NCBI GenBank assembly: GCA_010671905.1
Contig: JAAHII010000001.1
Coordinates: 5,952,001-6,016,000 of the forward strand
Length of the DNA stretch: 64,000 nucleotides
Direction of reading: 5' to 3'
DNA from: Leptolyngbya sp. SIOISBB
GTDB taxonomy: Bacteria; Cyanobacteriota; Cyanobacteriia; Phormidesmidales; Phormidesmidaceae
Part shown: positions 1 to 8,520 of the stretch, piece after piece
How positions within the stretch are numbered: the stretch's first letter is position 1
Layout of the letters: each line of letters begins with the position of its first letter
The notes under the pieces: model-generated
What the model was told of the DNA's origin: nothing
Database searches by the model: none
What the model saw: only the letters and a program-made list of their open reading frames with translations
Made by a program: the position numbers and the translations under genes

Positions 1-504
1 AAAGCCTTTTTTGAAGCGAATTTGGCTTTGGTAAAACAGCCTGATCCAGCTTTTAGCTTTTATAACAAGTCTGCACCAATCTATACGCGAGCCCGGTACC
101 TACCACCGACGAAGCAACTGGAATGTATGGTGACTGAGTCCATGATTAGTGATGGCTGCATCCTCAAGAGCTGTCGGATTGCCCACTCAGTCATCGGTAT
201 TCGAACGCGGATCGAGTCTGGTTGTGTGATCAAGAATAGTTTGCTGATGGGAGCTGATTATTACCAATCTGATTTTGAGCGAGAGAGCCAATGCGATCGC
301 ACCCCCATCTCTTTGGGTATCGGTGCGAATAGCGAAATTGAGAACGCGATCATCGATAAAAATGCTCACATTGGCTGCAATGTCAAAATTCTGAATAAGG
401 ACAACGTGCAAGAAGCTGATCGCGAAGGTGATGGCTTTTATATCCGCAATGGCATTGTGGTGGTGTTGAAAGATGCCACGATACCAGATGGCACCGTTAT
501 CTAA
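1..504 (+). CDS. glgC: Glucose-1-phosphate adenylyltransferase, C-terminal part
   Basis: The open frame runs from base 1 with no start, so the 5' end lies outside the window; 167 residues remain. ADP-glucose pyrophosphorylase makes ADP-glucose from glucose-1-phosphate and ATP for glycogen synthesis in the cytosol. The visible part is the left-handed beta-helix domain with hexapeptide-like repeats ([26 protein letters not shown]) and the typical carboxy end IPDGTVI. The segment with MGADYYQ and the later [13 protein letters not shown] are characteristic of plant and cyanobacterial GlgC. The catalytic N-terminal domain is not in view. Identification is by remembered family sequence. Confidence 0.93.
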   Translation, partial: KAFFEANLALVKQPDPAFSFYNKSAPIYTRARYLPPTKQLECMVTESMISDGCILKSCRIAHSVIGIRTRIESGCVIKNSLLMGADYYQSDFERESQCDRTPISLGIGANSEIENAIIDKNAHIGCNVKILNKDNVQEADREGDGFYIRNGIVVVLKDATIPDGTVI

Positions 505-994
505 TGAGCTTGAGTTGGAAAGTAGCAAGCAGCATGATGCAGGGCTGTGGGCGTTGCTGAATCGCAGGATGAATCCGGTGTTCGAAACCGCGGGCAAGAT
601 GCCCGCTCTCCGCTATTGAGGGTGAGTCAACTCGGGTTGTGCTTCTGGTCAGCGATTCAATTCATACCCAAAATCAGCAACGCCCGATTGCATTTGGTGA
701 CAGCTCAGCTGATGGGTCAGTCGATCAATCATATGGACTTAACTTGAGTCACCCGTTGTATTTTGGCTGAATTCCCTCAATTGTTTGCTGTTGCGAGAGC
801 AAACGGTCACATTTTTGAAAATATAAAACAATCAATCTTAGTTTAGAAAAATCACCTGAATTCCCTAACCAAACCTTAAACTTATCTGCACAAATCTTTT
901 TTCCTAGATATCCCCCTTTATGGTCGGCAGTAGGTTTTTCGCCTGATTGAGCCTAAAACCCCCTGATTTGACAGAAGCGTTTGAGGAGCAAAGC
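505..994. other. Intergenic region after glgC
   Basis: No convincing gene is seen. A small hairpin with 7-base arms GTTTGCT/AGCAAAC lies at 783-804, without a T tract. The stretch 810-900 is A/T rich and probably holds the promoter of the downstream lipoprotein gene, but no clear -35/-10 pair was found. Confidence 0.5.
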
Positions 995-2635
995 ATGAGC
1001 CCCCAATTTCAACCAAGGCGAGCCCGTAAGTGGGTCGCTGGCTTAGCGATACTTGGTTTAGCGATCGCCGGTTGTGGTGGCGAGGAAGCGGCCACTACTG
1101 ATACGGGTGAAGAAGCCACCACCGAAGCAGCGGCAGGCACCCCCACCGAAGGCGGTTCCGTAGTCTGGGCTCGCTATGGCGACGCGGATTCTCTCGATCC
1201 CCATCGCACCACTACAACGTTGTCTTGGCAGGTATTTGACCAGATTTACGACACCTTGCTGGCCTTTAACGATGACGGTGAAGTCGTCGGCAACCTCGCT
1301 AAAGAATGGACGGTGAGCGACGACGGTTTAGAAGCCACTTTCGTGCTGAATGAAGGCATTGTCTGCCACGATGGCACTCCCTTTGATGCGAACGATGTGA
1401 AATACACTGCAGAACGCGCCATCGATGCCGAAAATCCCAGCGTCACGAGTGGGGCTTGGGGGCCGATCGCGTCGGTCGAGGCGGTGGATGATCTGACAGT
1501 GAAATTTACCTTTGAACAACCCTTCGGGGCCTTCATTGCGTTCATGGCGGATCCATTCTCCAGCCAGATTTGTGACAGTGCCGAGGATTTGGGTGAAGAC
1601 TTTGGCGTCAGTGCCACTGTGGGCACGGGTCCCTGGAAGCTGGTGAGCTGGACCAAGGGCGACGAAATTGTCTTAGAGAAAAACCCTGATTATCAGAATT
1701 TTGGGCGGCCCATCGAAAACTCAGGGGCACCCTACCTAGATGAACTGATTGTTAAGCAGATTCCTGAGCCCCAAACTCGCCTAGCCGGTTTGCAAACGGG
1801 TGAAATCCAGATCATCGCTGAGCCCCCCTTAGAAGAATTGGATGCCATTCGCTCAGATGATTCGCTGGAACTCTACGTCGCGGAACAAACTGGACAGAAT
1901 GTATTCTTCGAGTTCACCATTTCGCGTCCCCCGTTTGACGACATTCGGGCTCGCCAGGCTGTCGCCTATGCCATCGACCCCGATGCGGCGATCGACATCG
2001 TGTTTGGCGATGTGGTGAAGCGTGAGAAATGTACGGTGGCACGGGGCGTCCTCGGCAATGATCAAGAATTCTGTGCGGAACACGGCTATGAATACGATCC
2101 GGCGAAGGCTCAGGAACTGTTGGATGAACTCGGTTACAGTCCGGACAATCCGTTGACGGTCACGATGATGACCTGGGTCGGCGGCAACCGCGAAAAGATG
2201 GTGCAGGTTTTCCAAAATCAACTGGCCCAAGTGGGCATCGAAACCGAAATCGAAACCATGGATATCGGCACGATGAATGCTCGGGTGAAGCAGGAAAACG
2301 AAACCGATAGTGGTCAGAGCACTTTCGACATGATGGGATGGGCGTGGTACGACCCCGATATTCTGCATCAGCTCTGGCACTCGCCGGGGGCTTACAGCGG
2401 GTATCAAACGCCGGAGCTGGACACGCTGTTAGACGAAACGCGGACAACGGTTGATCCAGAAGCGCGGCTTGCCGCTGTACAAGATGCCCAGCAGTATCTG
2501 TTGGAAAATGCGGTACACGTGCCCCTCTACACGCCCGGTTGGCTGTGGATTTACACCACGAGATCGGAAGTTGATGGGTTCAAGATTGGGCCGTTTAATC
2601 GTCCGTTGTTTAATGACATCAAGTTGGTGCAGTAA
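995..2635 (+). CDS. Peptide/nickel-type ABC transporter substrate-binding lipoprotein (SBP_bac_5)
   Basis: 546-residue extracytoplasmic binding protein of the DppA/OppA family, which captures oligopeptides, or in some members nickel or sugars, for the importer encoded downstream. Residues 8-26 form a lipoprotein signal, with RRAR-K followed by a hydrophobic run ending AIAGC; Cys27 would be lipidated. An acidic Thr-rich linker follows (about 30-55), then the family-5 fold with the typical opening DADSLDPHRTT and the later GTGPWKLVSW. An in-frame TTG at 947 would add 16 residues, but ATG 995 has a GAGGAG Shine-Dalgarno 6 bases upstream and puts the signal peptide in the normal place. First gene of the importer cluster. 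The true substrate cannot be read from sequence. Confidence 0.9.
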   Translation: MSPQFQPRRARKWVAGLAILGLAIAGCGGEEAATTDTGEEATTEAAAGTPTEGGSVVWARYGDADSLDPHRTTTTLSWQVFDQIYDTLLAFNDDGEVVGNLAKEWTVSDDGLEATFVLNEGIVCHDGTPFDANDVKYTAERAIDAENPSVTSGAWGPIASVEAVDDLTVKFTFEQPFGAFIAFMADPFSSQICDSAEDLGEDFGVSATVGTGPWKLVSWTKGDEIVLEKNPDYQNFGRPIENSGAPYLDELIVKQIPEPQTRLAGLQTGEIQIIAEPPLEELDAIRSDDSLELYVAEQTGQNVFFEFTISRPPFDDIRARQAVAYAIDPDAAIDIVFGDVVKREKCTVARGVLGNDQEFCAEHGYEYDPAKAQELLDELGYSPDNPLTVTMMTWVGGNREKMVQVFQNQLAQVGIETEIETMDIGTMNARVKQENETDSGQSTFDMMGWAWYDPDILHQLWHSPGAYSGYQTPELDTLLDETRTTVDPEARLAAVQDAQQYLLENAVHVPLYTPGWLWIYTTRSEVDGFKIGPFNRPLFNDIKLVQ

Positions 2636-2648
2636 CGCCGCATGATGC

Positions 2649-2691
2649 GTAACGCGATCGCGGCTGCATTGATTCCGTGCGATCGCGTTAC
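2649..2691. terminator. HIP1-based perfect hairpin after the binding-protein gene
   Basis: Arms GTAACGCGATCGC (2649-2661) and GCGATCGCGTTAC (2679-2691) are perfect inverse complements around a 17-base loop. The hairpin lies 14 bases after the stop of the binding-protein gene. It could attenuate or stabilise the first transcript relative to the permease genes. There is no T tract, so simple intrinsic termination is uncertain. Confidence 0.5.
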
Positions 2692-2693
2692 GG

Positions 2694-2767
2694 GTAGGGG
2701 CGAGGCATTTTGGAAATGACGTTCTGGGATAATCCAAAACGTGGAAAACAAAATGCCTCGCCCCTAC
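2694..2767. repeat. Inverted-repeat element with 19-bp perfect arms
   Basis: Arms GTAGGGGCGAGGCATTTTG (2694-2712) and its exact complement (2749-2767) enclose about 36 bases. This is the format of small palindromic or MITE-like elements common in cyanobacterial spacers. A related element is at 20186-20251, also built on a GGCATT core. It separates the binding-protein gene from the permeases. Confidence 0.7.
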
Positions 2768-2894
2768 TACGACGATCGGTGAGAAATTGCCCCATCCATG
2801 AATTGTTCATCATGAACGTTTAATGGTGCGTAAATTGCGTTGAATGACCGCAACAGCGACCGCCTGGGCCGTTAATAACTGTTAAGCCCGCCCC

Positions 2895-3818
2895 ATGACC
2901 CGATACATCCTCAAGCGCATTCTGAGCGGCATTTTCACCATTTGGGTGACGACCGTCGCCGTGACGCTATTGATTCACCTTGTACCTGGCGACCCGGTGC
3001 AAATTATGTTTGCCCAGTCGCAGTCCACTACTCCCGAACAAATTGAGCAAATTCGCTCGCAACTCGGCCTCGATCGCCCCATTTACGAGCAGTACTTTAT
3101 GTACATGGGGCGCATCCTGCAAGGAGATTTTGGCACGACGATTCGCGGCAATCAGCCCGTCTTAGAACTGCTGCTCGTGCGCTTACCGAACACCTTAATG
3201 CTGGCCCTCAGTGCGCTGGCGATCACGATGGTCGTGGGCGTCACCGCTGGCTTCTTTGCTGCTTACAAGCGAGGCACCTGGTTTGATACGGCCTTGATGA
3301 CCGGGGCGATCGTCGGCATTTCGATTCCCAGTTTTTGGCTGGGGCTGATGCTGATGTATGTCTTCTCCATTCGCCTGGGATGGCTCCCAGTTGCGGGCAC
3401 CGACTTCAAAAATTTGATCTTGCCAGCGGTGACCTTGGGGCTGGCAAATGCGGCCTCGGTGTCGCGGCTCACGCGATCGTCCATGTTGGATGTGCTGTCG
3501 CAAGACTACATGCGTACCGCTCGCGCCAAGGGACTGGCGGAAACGTTAGTGCTCTCCCGCCATGCCTTACGCAATGGCCTGATCAATGTGGTGAATATGT
3601 TGGGCTTGCAGTTTACCTACATGATGGGGGGCGCGATCGTGGTGGAAAACGTCTTCGCTTGGAACGGCATTGGCCGCTTAGCGATTCAGTCGATCTTTCA
3701 GCGCGATTATCCCACCATTCAAGGGTTTATCTTAATTTTTGCCACCGTCGTCGTGGTGGTATCCATCATCCTCGATCTGCTCTACGCCTGGATTGACCCC
3801 CGTATTACCTACAGCTAA
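2895..3818 (+). CDS. ABC transporter permease, DppB/GsiC type
   Basis: 307-residue inner-membrane permease of a peptide-type importer. It begins MTRYILKRIL with a first membrane segment at about 9-30, then a periplasmic loop with LVPGDPVQIMF and the conserved QLGLDRPIYEQY segment. Five further hydrophobic segments follow. The EAA coupling loop is visible in DYMRTARAKGLAE. The length matches the DppB family. The stop codon TAA shares its last base with the ATG of the next gene (TAATG), so the two permeases are translationally coupled. It pairs with the DppC-type permease to form the channel. Confidence 0.93.
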   Translation: MTRYILKRILSGIFTIWVTTVAVTLLIHLVPGDPVQIMFAQSQSTTPEQIEQIRSQLGLDRPIYEQYFMYMGRILQGDFGTTIRGNQPVLELLLVRLPNTLMLALSALAITMVVGVTAGFFAAYKRGTWFDTALMTGAIVGISIPSFWLGLMLMYVFSIRLGWLPVAGTDFKNLILPAVTLGLANAASVSRLTRSSMLDVLSQDYMRTARAKGLAETLVLSRHALRNGLINVVNMLGLQFTYMMGGAIVVENVFAWNGIGRLAIQSIFQRDYPTIQGFILIFATVVVVVSIILDLLYAWIDPRITYS

Positions 3819-4708
3819 TGACTCAGCCGGTTACCGCCGTCTCCGAATCCAGCCTGCTTGCGGCCAGGGTCAAAGACTTTGGTCAGTTTCTCCAGCGCTT
3901 ACTGCGGAGTCCGAGTGCCAAGATTGGTGCATCCATTTGTCTGGTGTTAGTGGTGACAGCCATTTTTGCGCCTGTTATTGCCCCCCATGACCCAACGGAA
4001 CTCGGCGTCGGCCCAGTGCTGCAACCCCCTAATTGGGACTATTGGTTTGGCACCGATGAGTTTGGCCGCGATTTATTTAGCCGCATCGTTTATGGTTCGC
4101 GATTAACGCTGTATGTCGGGCTCATCGCCGTGGGTATTTCCATGACGGTGGGAGTCTTGGTGGGATTGATTGCCGGATACATCGGCGGCTGGATCGAGGC
4201 CGCGCTGATGCGAGCCGTCGATGTGCTGTTTTCTTTCACGGAAACACTGATTGCGCTGGCCGCAGTGGCGGTGCTTGGCCCGAGCCTGACGAACGCCATG
4301 ATTGCCGTGGGCATTAGTTCAATTCCTTTTTACGCCCGCATTACCTACGGTGCCGTTCTCGTCGAGAAAAATAAGGAATATTTCAAAGCGGCGCAAGCGG
4401 TGGGAGCGCAGCATGTGCGGTTGCTTTTCCGCCATATTCTGCCGAATATTTTGTCGCCGATTATTGTGGTGGCCACAGTGGGGGTCTCGGTGGCGGTGCT
4501 GTCGGCCTCGGCGCTGTCTTTCCTGGGTTTGGGTGCTCAACCCCCTTCGCCCGAATGGGGCGCGATGCTGGCGGCGGGGCGTGATTACTTTAAACGGGCT
4601 CCGTGGATTACGACCTTTCCTGGCTTGGCGATCGCCATTACCGTCCTGGGCTTCAACCTGCTCGGCGACGCCCTACGGGAAGCCTTAGATCCACAACAAC
4701 GGACATGA
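3818..4708 (+). CDS. ABC transporter permease, DppC type
   Basis: 296-residue second permease of the importer. It has the cytoplasmic N-terminus of this type (about 1-35), a first membrane helix at about 38-58, then the HDPTELG and GTDEFGRDLFSRI segments that identify DppC/OppC proteins. The EAA loop is represented by EYFKAAQAVGAQ. It starts on the last base of the upstream permease stop. A C-rich tandem repeat separates it from the ATPase genes. Confidence 0.93.
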   Translation: MTQPVTAVSESSLLAARVKDFGQFLQRLLRSPSAKIGASICLVLVVTAIFAPVIAPHDPTELGVGPVLQPPNWDYWFGTDEFGRDLFSRIVYGSRLTLYVGLIAVGISMTVGVLVGLIAGYIGGWIEAALMRAVDVLFSFTETLIALAAVAVLGPSLTNAMIAVGISSIPFYARITYGAVLVEKNKEYFKAAQAVGAQHVRLLFRHILPNILSPIIVVATVGVSVAVLSASALSFLGLGAQPPSPEWGAMLAAGRDYFKRAPWITTFPGLAIAITVLGFNLLGDALREALDPQQRT

Positions 4709-4796
4709 CGAGGGGGAGTTTGTCTCAGGGATCTCTGACTGCCAATATCTGTGCGGTAACTCGCCCCTACAGCCCCACCGACCGACCAATCCTCAA

Positions 4797-4935
4797 CCCT
4801 CACACCCATCCCCCCTCATACCCTCATACCCTCACACCCATCCCCCCTCATACCCTCATACCCTCACACCCATCCCCCCTCATACCCTCATACCCAAGCA
4901 CCCTCATACCCTCACACCCATCCACCCTCCAAACC
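4797..4935 (+). repeat. C-rich tandem repeat between permease and ATPase genes
   Basis: About four copies of an approximately 32-bp unit alternate CCCTCACACCCATCCC with CCCTCATACCCTCATA; the last copy is interrupted by AAGCA. The repeat runs right up to the ATG of the ATPase gene at 4937 and leaves no purine-rich ribosome-binding site. Similar looser C-rich tracts precede 6060 and 20298. Confidence 0.8.
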
Positions 4936-4936
4936 C

Positions 4937-5944
4937 ATGCCTCTACTTGATGTCAAAAACCTCCGAACTCGCTTCTACACAAGCGAGGGTGTGGTTCAGG
5001 CGGTAAATGACGTGTCCTTTCAGGTGCATGATCAGGAGACAGTGGGGATTGTCGGAGAATCCGGCTCCGGCAAGAGCATGACCATGTTGTCGGTGATGCG
5101 CTTGATTCCCCAGCCCTCTGGCAAAATCACGCATGGCGAAGTGGTGTTTGAGGGGCAAGACTTGCTGCAGTTGAGCCTGCGCGACATTCGCAAGCTGCGG
5201 GGCAATCGGATTTCCATGATCTTCCAAGATCCGATGACGTCGCTGAATCCGGTCTTAACGGTGGAAAAGCAGCTTACGGAAGCCATTCGAGTGCATCTGA
5301 ATCTGGATAAGGCGGCAGCCCGCGATCGCGCGATCGAACTTCTCGAACATGTCGGCATTCCGGCAGCCCGCGATCGCCTGCGCAACTATCCCCACCAGTT
5401 TTCCGGTGGCATGCGCCAGCGGGTCATGATTGCCATGGGCCTGGCCTGTAACCCGAAACTCTTGATTGCCGATGAGCCCACCACCGCCTTGGATGTGACC
5501 ATTCAGGCGCAAATTGTGGAACTGGTGAAGCGCCTGAAAGCCGAACTCAACATGGCCGTCATCTGGATTACCCATGACCTGTCGCTACTGGCGAGCTTGG
5601 CCGATCGCATTCTGGTTATGTATGCCGGACAAATTGTGGAATCAGCTCCCCTCGATCAGCTGTATGCCAATCCTCGTCATCCGTATACCCTGGGTTTATT
5701 GCAAAGCATTCCCCGGTTAGATGAAGCCCAAAAAGCTGAACTCAAACCCGTCGAGGGCATGCCCCCTGACCTCACCGACTATCCCCAGGGCTGTCCCTTT
5801 GCGGCCCGGTGTCCCTATGTGATCGATCGCTGCCACGCCGAAGATCCCACCCTAGAGGCGGTCGGCGATAACCATGCGGTGGCCTGCTGGGTACAACCCA
5901 ACGGGGCTGAGGTGCTGACAAAAGCACGGGCGATCGCCCATTGA
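4937..5944 (+). CDS. Peptide ABC transporter ATP-binding protein, DppD/OppD type
   Basis: 335-residue cytoplasmic ATPase that energises the importer. Walker A is GESGSGKS (41-48), the signature FSGGMRQR begins near 155, Walker B is [12 protein letters not shown] and the switch histidine is in WITHDLS. The C-terminal oligopeptide-transporter extension with the Cys-containing [14 protein letters not shown] motif (iron-sulfur type in this family) is present. The gene begins directly after the C-rich tandem repeat. It is the partner of the DppF-type ATPase at 6060. Confidence 0.93.
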   Translation: MPLLDVKNLRTRFYTSEGVVQAVNDVSFQVHDQETVGIVGESGSGKSMTMLSVMRLIPQPSGKITHGEVVFEGQDLLQLSLRDIRKLRGNRISMIFQDPMTSLNPVLTVEKQLTEAIRVHLNLDKAAARDRAIELLEHVGIPAARDRLRNYPHQFSGGMRQRVMIAMGLACNPKLLIADEPTTALDVTIQAQIVELVKRLKAELNMAVIWITHDLSLLASLADRILVMYAGQIVESAPLDQLYANPRHPYTLGLLQSIPRLDEAQKAELKPVEGMPPDLTDYPQGCPFAARCPYVIDRCHAEDPTLEAVGDNHAVACWVQPNGAEVLTKARAIAH

Positions 5945-6059
5945 ATTTCCTCGGTTATAGGGTGTTGCTTCACGAACGCACCTGATACCCCAGACTCCAC
6001 CAACCTCTCACACCCTACTACTCTCACACCCTGCCACCCTCATACCCTCCCCCTCATCC

Positions 6060-7064
6060 ATGACCACGATCGACGCCTTGCCCACGACCCAAACGCTTCT
6101 ACGCATCCAAGACCTCAAAGTCCATTTTCCCGTGATGGCCGGGCTCATCTTGCAGCGACAAACGGGAAGCGTGCAGGCCGTTGACGGGCTGAATTTTGAG
6201 GTTCGTCAGGGTGAGACATTAGGACTCGTGGGCGAATCCGGCTGCGGCAAGAGCACCACGGGCAAAGCTATTCTGCAACTAGAGCGGCCCACGGCAGGGC
6301 AGATCTATTTTGCAGGGACGGAATTAACTCAACTGCGGGGCGAAGATCTCCGTCGCCAGCGACGAGAGATGCAAATGATCTTTCAAGATCCCTATGCCTC
6401 GCTGAATCCCCGCATGACAGTGGGCAGTATCGTGGGTGAACCGCTAGAAGTTCACGGGCTCGCGACGGGGAAAGCAAAGCGCGATCGCGTGGCGGAACTG
6501 CTTCACATCGTCGGCCTTAATCCTAAGTTCATCACCCGCTATCCTCACGAGTTTTCGGGTGGGCAGCGCCAGCGCATTGTAATTGCCCGTGCCCTGGCCG
6601 TGAACCCTAAGTTCATCGTGGCAGATGAACCCATCGCCGCCCTGGATGTCTCAATTCAGGCGCAGGTCGTGAACCTGATGCAAAAGCTGCAGGATGAGCT
6701 GGGCTTGACCTATCTCTTTATTGCCCATGATCTGAGTGTGGTGCGGCATATCAGCGATCGCGTCGCCGTGATGTATCTGGGCAAAATCGTGGAACTGGCG
6801 GATCGCGTCGCCCTTTACGAAAACGCCCTGCATCCCTATACCCAAGCGCTGCTCTCGGCGGTGCCCATTCCCGACCCCGCGATCGAAGCCCAGCGCGAAC
6901 GCATCATCCTCGAAGGCGATGTCCCCAGTCCCACCAATCCCCCCCAGGGCTGCCGCTTCCATACGCGCTGCCCCTATGTGATGGACGAATGCCGTCACGC
7001 ACCCGAACCCGAGTTCAAAGATGCTGGCAACGGTCACTATGTCGCTTGTCACCTCGTGCATTAA
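6060..7064 (+). CDS. Peptide ABC transporter ATP-binding protein, DppF/OppF type
   Basis: 334-residue second ATPase of the importer. Walker A is GESGCGKS (58-65), the signature FSGGQRQR is near 166, Walker B reads [12 protein letters not shown] and the switch is IAHDLS. The N-terminal insert [13 protein letters not shown] between the first strands is typical of the F-type subunit. The Cys-rich C-terminal motif [15 protein letters not shown] is present. A 115-bp pyrimidine-rich spacer separates it from the D-type gene. It closes a lipoprotein, permease, permease, ATPase, ATPase gene order. Confidence 0.93.
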   Translation: MTTIDALPTTQTLLRIQDLKVHFPVMAGLILQRQTGSVQAVDGLNFEVRQGETLGLVGESGCGKSTTGKAILQLERPTAGQIYFAGTELTQLRGEDLRRQRREMQMIFQDPYASLNPRMTVGSIVGEPLEVHGLATGKAKRDRVAELLHIVGLNPKFITRYPHEFSGGQRQRIVIARALAVNPKFIVADEPIAALDVSIQAQVVNLMQKLQDELGLTYLFIAHDLSVVRHISDRVAVMYLGKIVELADRVALYENALHPYTQALLSAVPIPDPAIEAQRERIILEGDVPSPTNPPQGCRFHTRCPYVMDECRHAPEPEFKDAGNGHYVACHLVH

Positions 7065-7070
7065 ATCCTG

Positions 7071-7200
7071 GTATGGCAGCCGCAGTTTGATCAGGCCATC
7101 CCAGATGACTGAAATCATGATCTGATGAACTTTTTAACTCCGTAGGGCTGGCCCTTCCCGAAGGGTATTCCGAACTCTACATTTCGAATTCCGAACTCTA
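7071..7200 (+). repeat. Dispersed repeat family 1, copy A (diverged)
   Basis: The stretch GCAGCCGCAGTTTGATCAGG and the following CCAGATGACTGAAAT match the left half of four other copies (10669, 18055, 36281, 51001). The right half is rearranged, with repeated CCGAACTCTAC motifs and an extra GGCCCTTCCCGAAGGG palindrome. It lies in the spacer between convergent genes, and the right boundary is uncertain. Confidence 0.6.
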
Positions 7201-7220
7201 CTTTTGTCCGCCAGTCATGA

Positions 7221-7589
7221 CTATTCAGGCGACTGATCCAAAATGCTTCTGACTTTCTGCAAAAGATCTCTCATGCGAAAGGGCTTCTGTACAACCTCGG
7301 CCCCGAATGTTCTGAGCAGCTGCAAATCTTGGTGCCCGAGCGAGCGAGCGGTGATGACGAGTACTGGTAAGGACGAATCGCAGGCTCGCAATCTTTGCAG
7401 CACTTCTAAGCCATCGTTGTTCGGCAGGCCCAAATCTAAAATCAGTAGGTCAAAGGCTTCTTGAGTGGCCTGCGTTAGTACGGTACTGCCATCTTCAGTT
7501 ACCTCGGTGTCAAATCCAGAACGTTGCAGTCCCTTTTTCAAAAAAGCCACAATTTTGGGTTCATCTTCGGCAATCAAGATAGTGGGCAT
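7221..7589 (-). CDS. Receiver-only response regulator
   Basis: 122-residue stand-alone receiver domain, starting MPTILIAEDEPK; an upstream in-frame start at 7628 would only add unconserved residues. Acidic pocket Glu8/Asp9, phosphoacceptor Asp52 in LILDLGLP, Thr80 and Lys102 (QKPF) are all present, so phosphorylation is plausible. There is no output domain. It lies downstream of and in the same direction as the kinase/regulator pair, with 256 bp between. Its first 20 residues closely resemble those of the regulator at 7846-8520, suggesting a duplicated receiver. It may act as a phosphate sink or a CheY-like diffusible regulator of the same kinase. Confidence 0.85.
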   Translation of the reverse strand: MPTILIAEDEPKIVAFLKKGLQRSGFDTEVTEDGSTVLTQATQEAFDLLILDLGLPNNDGLEVLQRLRACDSSLPVLVITARSLGHQDLQLLRTFGAEVVQKPFRMRDLLQKVRSILDQSPE

Positions 7590-7845
7590 CGACTCTAGCG
7601 CTAAACAATGTCCAGCTTTTGGCAACAAGGACTCCAGGGCTCGGTGATGATTTCTCTAATGTCGAGTGGCAAATCTAGCGCTCTGAGTTGTGAGGCAAAG
7701 AGGGGTGGCAGCAAGATCGGTAACGGTGACTTAGAGCGGGAGCAACACAAGCACGATGTGGCAGGTGATCGAAATCACGACGAGACCCTGTATCGAGTGA
7801 ACCTTCTCTTGATGAAAGGCAAATGGCCCGAAGATGAGAATCTTC

Positions 7846-8520
7846 TTATGGGCGCAGGCGATAGCCCATGCTGCGTACCGTTTCGATGACGCCATCCCCG
7901 AGCTTCTTACGGAGATAACCCACATAAACATCCACGACGTTTGAACCAGGGGCATAATCGTAGCCCCACACGTGATCAAGCAACTGCTCGCGACTCATAA
8001 CTTGATTGGGGTGGCGAAAAAAGGTTTCTGCCAGGGTGAACTCTCGGGCCGATAGATCAATGTTCTCACCCTCGATCTGGAGACAGCGGGTCCGCAGGTC
8101 GAGGAGAATATTGCCCACTTGTAAGATCGTGTCGGTGCTGTGGCCGTTGCGAGGTGCCGTGGCGGTTCTGAGACGAGCGCGCAGGCGGACTAGCAGTTCC
8201 TCAAAGCGGAACGGCTTGGTCATATAGTCGTCGGCCCCTAACTCAAAGCCTTCGACTTTGTCTTGGAGGTCATCACGGGCCGTGAGGATGATAATGGGCA
8301 CATTGCAACCTTGACCTCTCAAGTCGGCTAAGAGACTGAGACCGTCTTGGCCCGGAATGCCTAGATCGAGAACGATCAGGCCAACTTGACCATCCAGGGC
8401 GATCGCGGCAGCATCGTCACTATTGTCGGCGATGGTCGTGGTGAAACCATTGGAACGTAGGCCCTTTTCGATAAATGAGGCAATCCGTGATTCATCCTCA
8501 ACGATGAGAACATGTGTCAT
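7846..8520 (-). CDS. OmpR-family response regulator
   Basis: 224-residue DNA-binding response regulator. The receiver spans 1-118, with Glu8/Asp9, phosphoacceptor Asp52 in IVLDLGIPG, Thr80-type TARDD and Lys in MTKPFRF. A winged-helix trans_reg_C domain follows, with LSAREFTLAETFFRHPNQVMSREQ and the end VVDVYVGYLRKKLGD. The start overlaps the stop of the kinase gene by four bases (ATGA), so the two are translationally coupled. Its target promoters cannot be told from the window; the divergent polysaccharide locus and the importer are candidates by position only. Confidence 0.95.
   Translation of the reverse strand: MTHVLIVEDESRIASFIEKGLRSNGFTTTIADNSDDAAAIALDGQVGLIVLDLGIPGQDGLSLLADLRGQGCNVPIIILTARDDLQDKVEGFELGADDYMTKPFRFEELLVRLRARLRTATAPRNGHSTDTILQVGNILLDLRTRCLQIEGENIDLSAREFTLAETFFRHPNQVMSREQLLDHVWGYDYAPGSNVVDVYVGYLRKKLGDGVIETVRSMGYRLRP

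Noticed and set aside
547-747. Small plus-strand frame after glgC
   Set aside because: No family resemblance, no ribosome-binding site and codon use unlike neighbouring genes.
4797-4935. Possible CRISPR array
   Set aside because: The repeats are contiguous and low-complexity, with no unique spacers and no cas genes nearby.
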